In this document: positions 63,261 to 64,000 of the stretch, piece after piece | How the letters are laid out: each line of letters opens with the position of its first letter | Position numbering within the stretch: the first letter of the stretch is position 1 | From: Galdieria partita | Lineage: Eukaryota; Rhodophyta; Bangiophyceae; Galdieriales; Galdieriaceae | Direction: 5' to 3' | Length of the DNA stretch: 64,000 nucleotides | Assembly (NCBI GenBank): GCA_025991245.1 | Contig: BQMJ01000072.1 | Span: 62,001-126,000 of the forward strand | Position numbers and translations under genes: made by a program | The notes under the pieces: model-generated | Database searches by the model: none | What the model saw: only the letters and a program-made list of their open reading frames with translations | Told to the model about the DNA's origin: nothing

Positions 63261-64000
63261 ATCCATTGCCTTCTCATGTTCATTCTGTTGGTTTAAACTC
63301 TTAAGAGATGAAGAAAGCATTGATTTGACTTCAGGGGTGATACCAGGATGTGATTGTCTGGTAACTAAGAGTTTGAGTTGTTTTCTTTGGTCTACAGAAA
63401 GGGCCTCATGATAAAGGCGTACAAAAACAAGAAGAGCAAGATGCCATAAAACAGGCATTCTCTGACTTTTTTCTGGCTGCTTAGAAAGAAAAAAAAGACA
63501 AACGGCATCGATAACTTTCGAAGGAAGTGCATATTTCTTCTCCAGAAGAATACGAATGAATATCACCACAGCTGGTGAATATACAAATGAAGAAAGTTTC
63601 AATAGACAAGCGGCTGAATGCAGTAAAGGTATAGATGACTTGAGAAGAATGGAGCCAAGAATAGTGGCTTCTCGTGCTGTACATTCACCACTTTCACAAA
63701 GAGGAAAGATAATACCCTTGAAAAAAGCCTCTGGTTTGAACAAGGCTTTCTTCAATGCCTGATAAAAGTGGAAGTTTAGTTTCTTCCGCTTCATAATCTC
63801 TTCATGAATACGCGGTAACAAAATCCACGAACAGAAACGTTGTGCTTCATTGCTTTTTAAATTTGCAATAAACAACCTCGTCATAGCATAAACAGAAGCT
63901 GTGCTCCATTCACTGGGTCGTGTGTAACTTAAAAGCTGATGCCAATTGGCAACCGATGGCAACATTTTTACAGCCTTTGGTAACTTTCCAGAGTGATAAT
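63255..64000 (-). CDS. BYSL: Bystin (ENP1), C-terminal part
   Basis: The minus-strand frame runs from the right window edge to a stop at 63255, about 248 codons, so the N-terminus lies outside. SGKLPKAVKMLPSVANWHQL, FCSWILLPRIHEEIMKRKKL, LNFHFYQALKKALFKPEAFF and GIIFPLCESGECTAREATIL are near-identical in order to bystin/ENP1. This protein is a 40S assembly factor, present in the 90S pre-ribosome and pre-40S particle, and is needed for 18S rRNA maturation. The visible part contains the conserved HEAT-like core. The end (SSLKSLNQQNEHEKAMDV) is encoded next to a CT/TA repeat. Confidence 0.95.
   Translation of the reverse strand, partial: YHSGKLPKAVKMLPSVANWHQLLSYTRPSEWSTASVYAMTRLFIANLKSNEAQRFCSWILLPRIHEEIMKRKKLNFHFYQALKKALFKPEAFFKGIIFPLCESGECTAREATILGSILLKSSIPLLHSAACLLKLSSFVYSPAVVIFIRILLEKKYALPSKVIDAVCLFFLSKQPEKSQRMPVLWHLALLVFVRLYHEALSVDQRKQLKLLVTRQSHPGITPEVKSMLSSSLKSLNQQNEHEKAMDV

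Noticed and set aside
1-64000. CRISPR arrays, integrons, bacterial operons, LTR or other retroelements, rRNA genes
   Set aside because: No spaced direct repeats, reverse transcriptase, integrase, transposase or rRNA sequence was seen; the genes are spliced eukaryotic genes.

Overview
This looks like nuclear DNA of a compact-genome unicellular red alga, most probably a Galdieria-type cyanidiophyte. The evidence is AT-rich sequence, very short GT-AG introns (most rebuilt here are 38-80 nt) in most but not all genes, many genes packed head-to-head and tail-to-tail with only tens of bases between them, a nuclear phycobilin gene (PebB-type bilin reductase), an intronless bacterial-type arsenite pump (ArsB), and otherwise ordinary eukaryotic housekeeping genes. 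No rRNA, CRISPR array, retroelement or viral remnant was recognised. The genus is an inference; 'eukaryote with tiny introns' is seen directly. Exon joins were rebuilt by hand from splice signals, reading phase and family resemblance, and in almost every gene the spliced length comes out as a whole number of codons.

Layout. 0-7.9 kb: OST1 (partial), APC3/CDC27, RPN10, a 4-TM protein, mitochondrial processing peptidase beta, and a secreted protein of unknown function. 9-16.1 kb: a WW-THP3/LENG8-like protein sharing its start codon region with IPI3/WDR18, an SBP2-like L7Ae protein, an FZL-type dynamin GTPase, and RPB7. 16.6-25 kb: mitochondrial-type ClpB, a SANT-like protein overlapping it tail to tail, a five-exon small two-TM protein, E2F, and trehalose-phosphate phosphatase. 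25.8-36.2 kb: extended-synaptotagmin-like protein, PebB, NIP30, GH30 glycosidase, thiolase, LSM4, PRP38, RPL3. 36.5-52.6 kb: two small proteins, a SufE-MnmA fusion, ESCO, cactin, a gamma-tubulin complex protein, MND1, TTC27, a Rad60/NIP45-like protein, a LIN54/TSO1-like CXC protein, and ArsB. 52.8-53.2 kb: an SRP (7SL) RNA gene found from its secondary structure. 54.3-64 kb: a BRM/STH1-type SNF2 ATPase, an alpha/beta hydrolase, BUD31, a SKA1-like protein, one unresolved protein, and bystin (partial).

Themes. RNA biology (LSM4, PRP38, BUD31, cactin, NIP30, THP3-like, RPB7, IPI3, bystin, RPL3, SRP RNA) and cell-cycle or chromosome genes (APC3, E2F, CXC/LIN54-like, ESCO, MND1, GCP, SKA1-like, RENi, BRM) dominate. 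Several of the cell-cycle genes carry E2F-like GGCGC sites close to their start codons. The most unusual items are the SufE-MnmA fusion, the SBP2-like protein, the WW-THP3 fusion, the SRP RNA gene, and the cysteine-poor BUD31.
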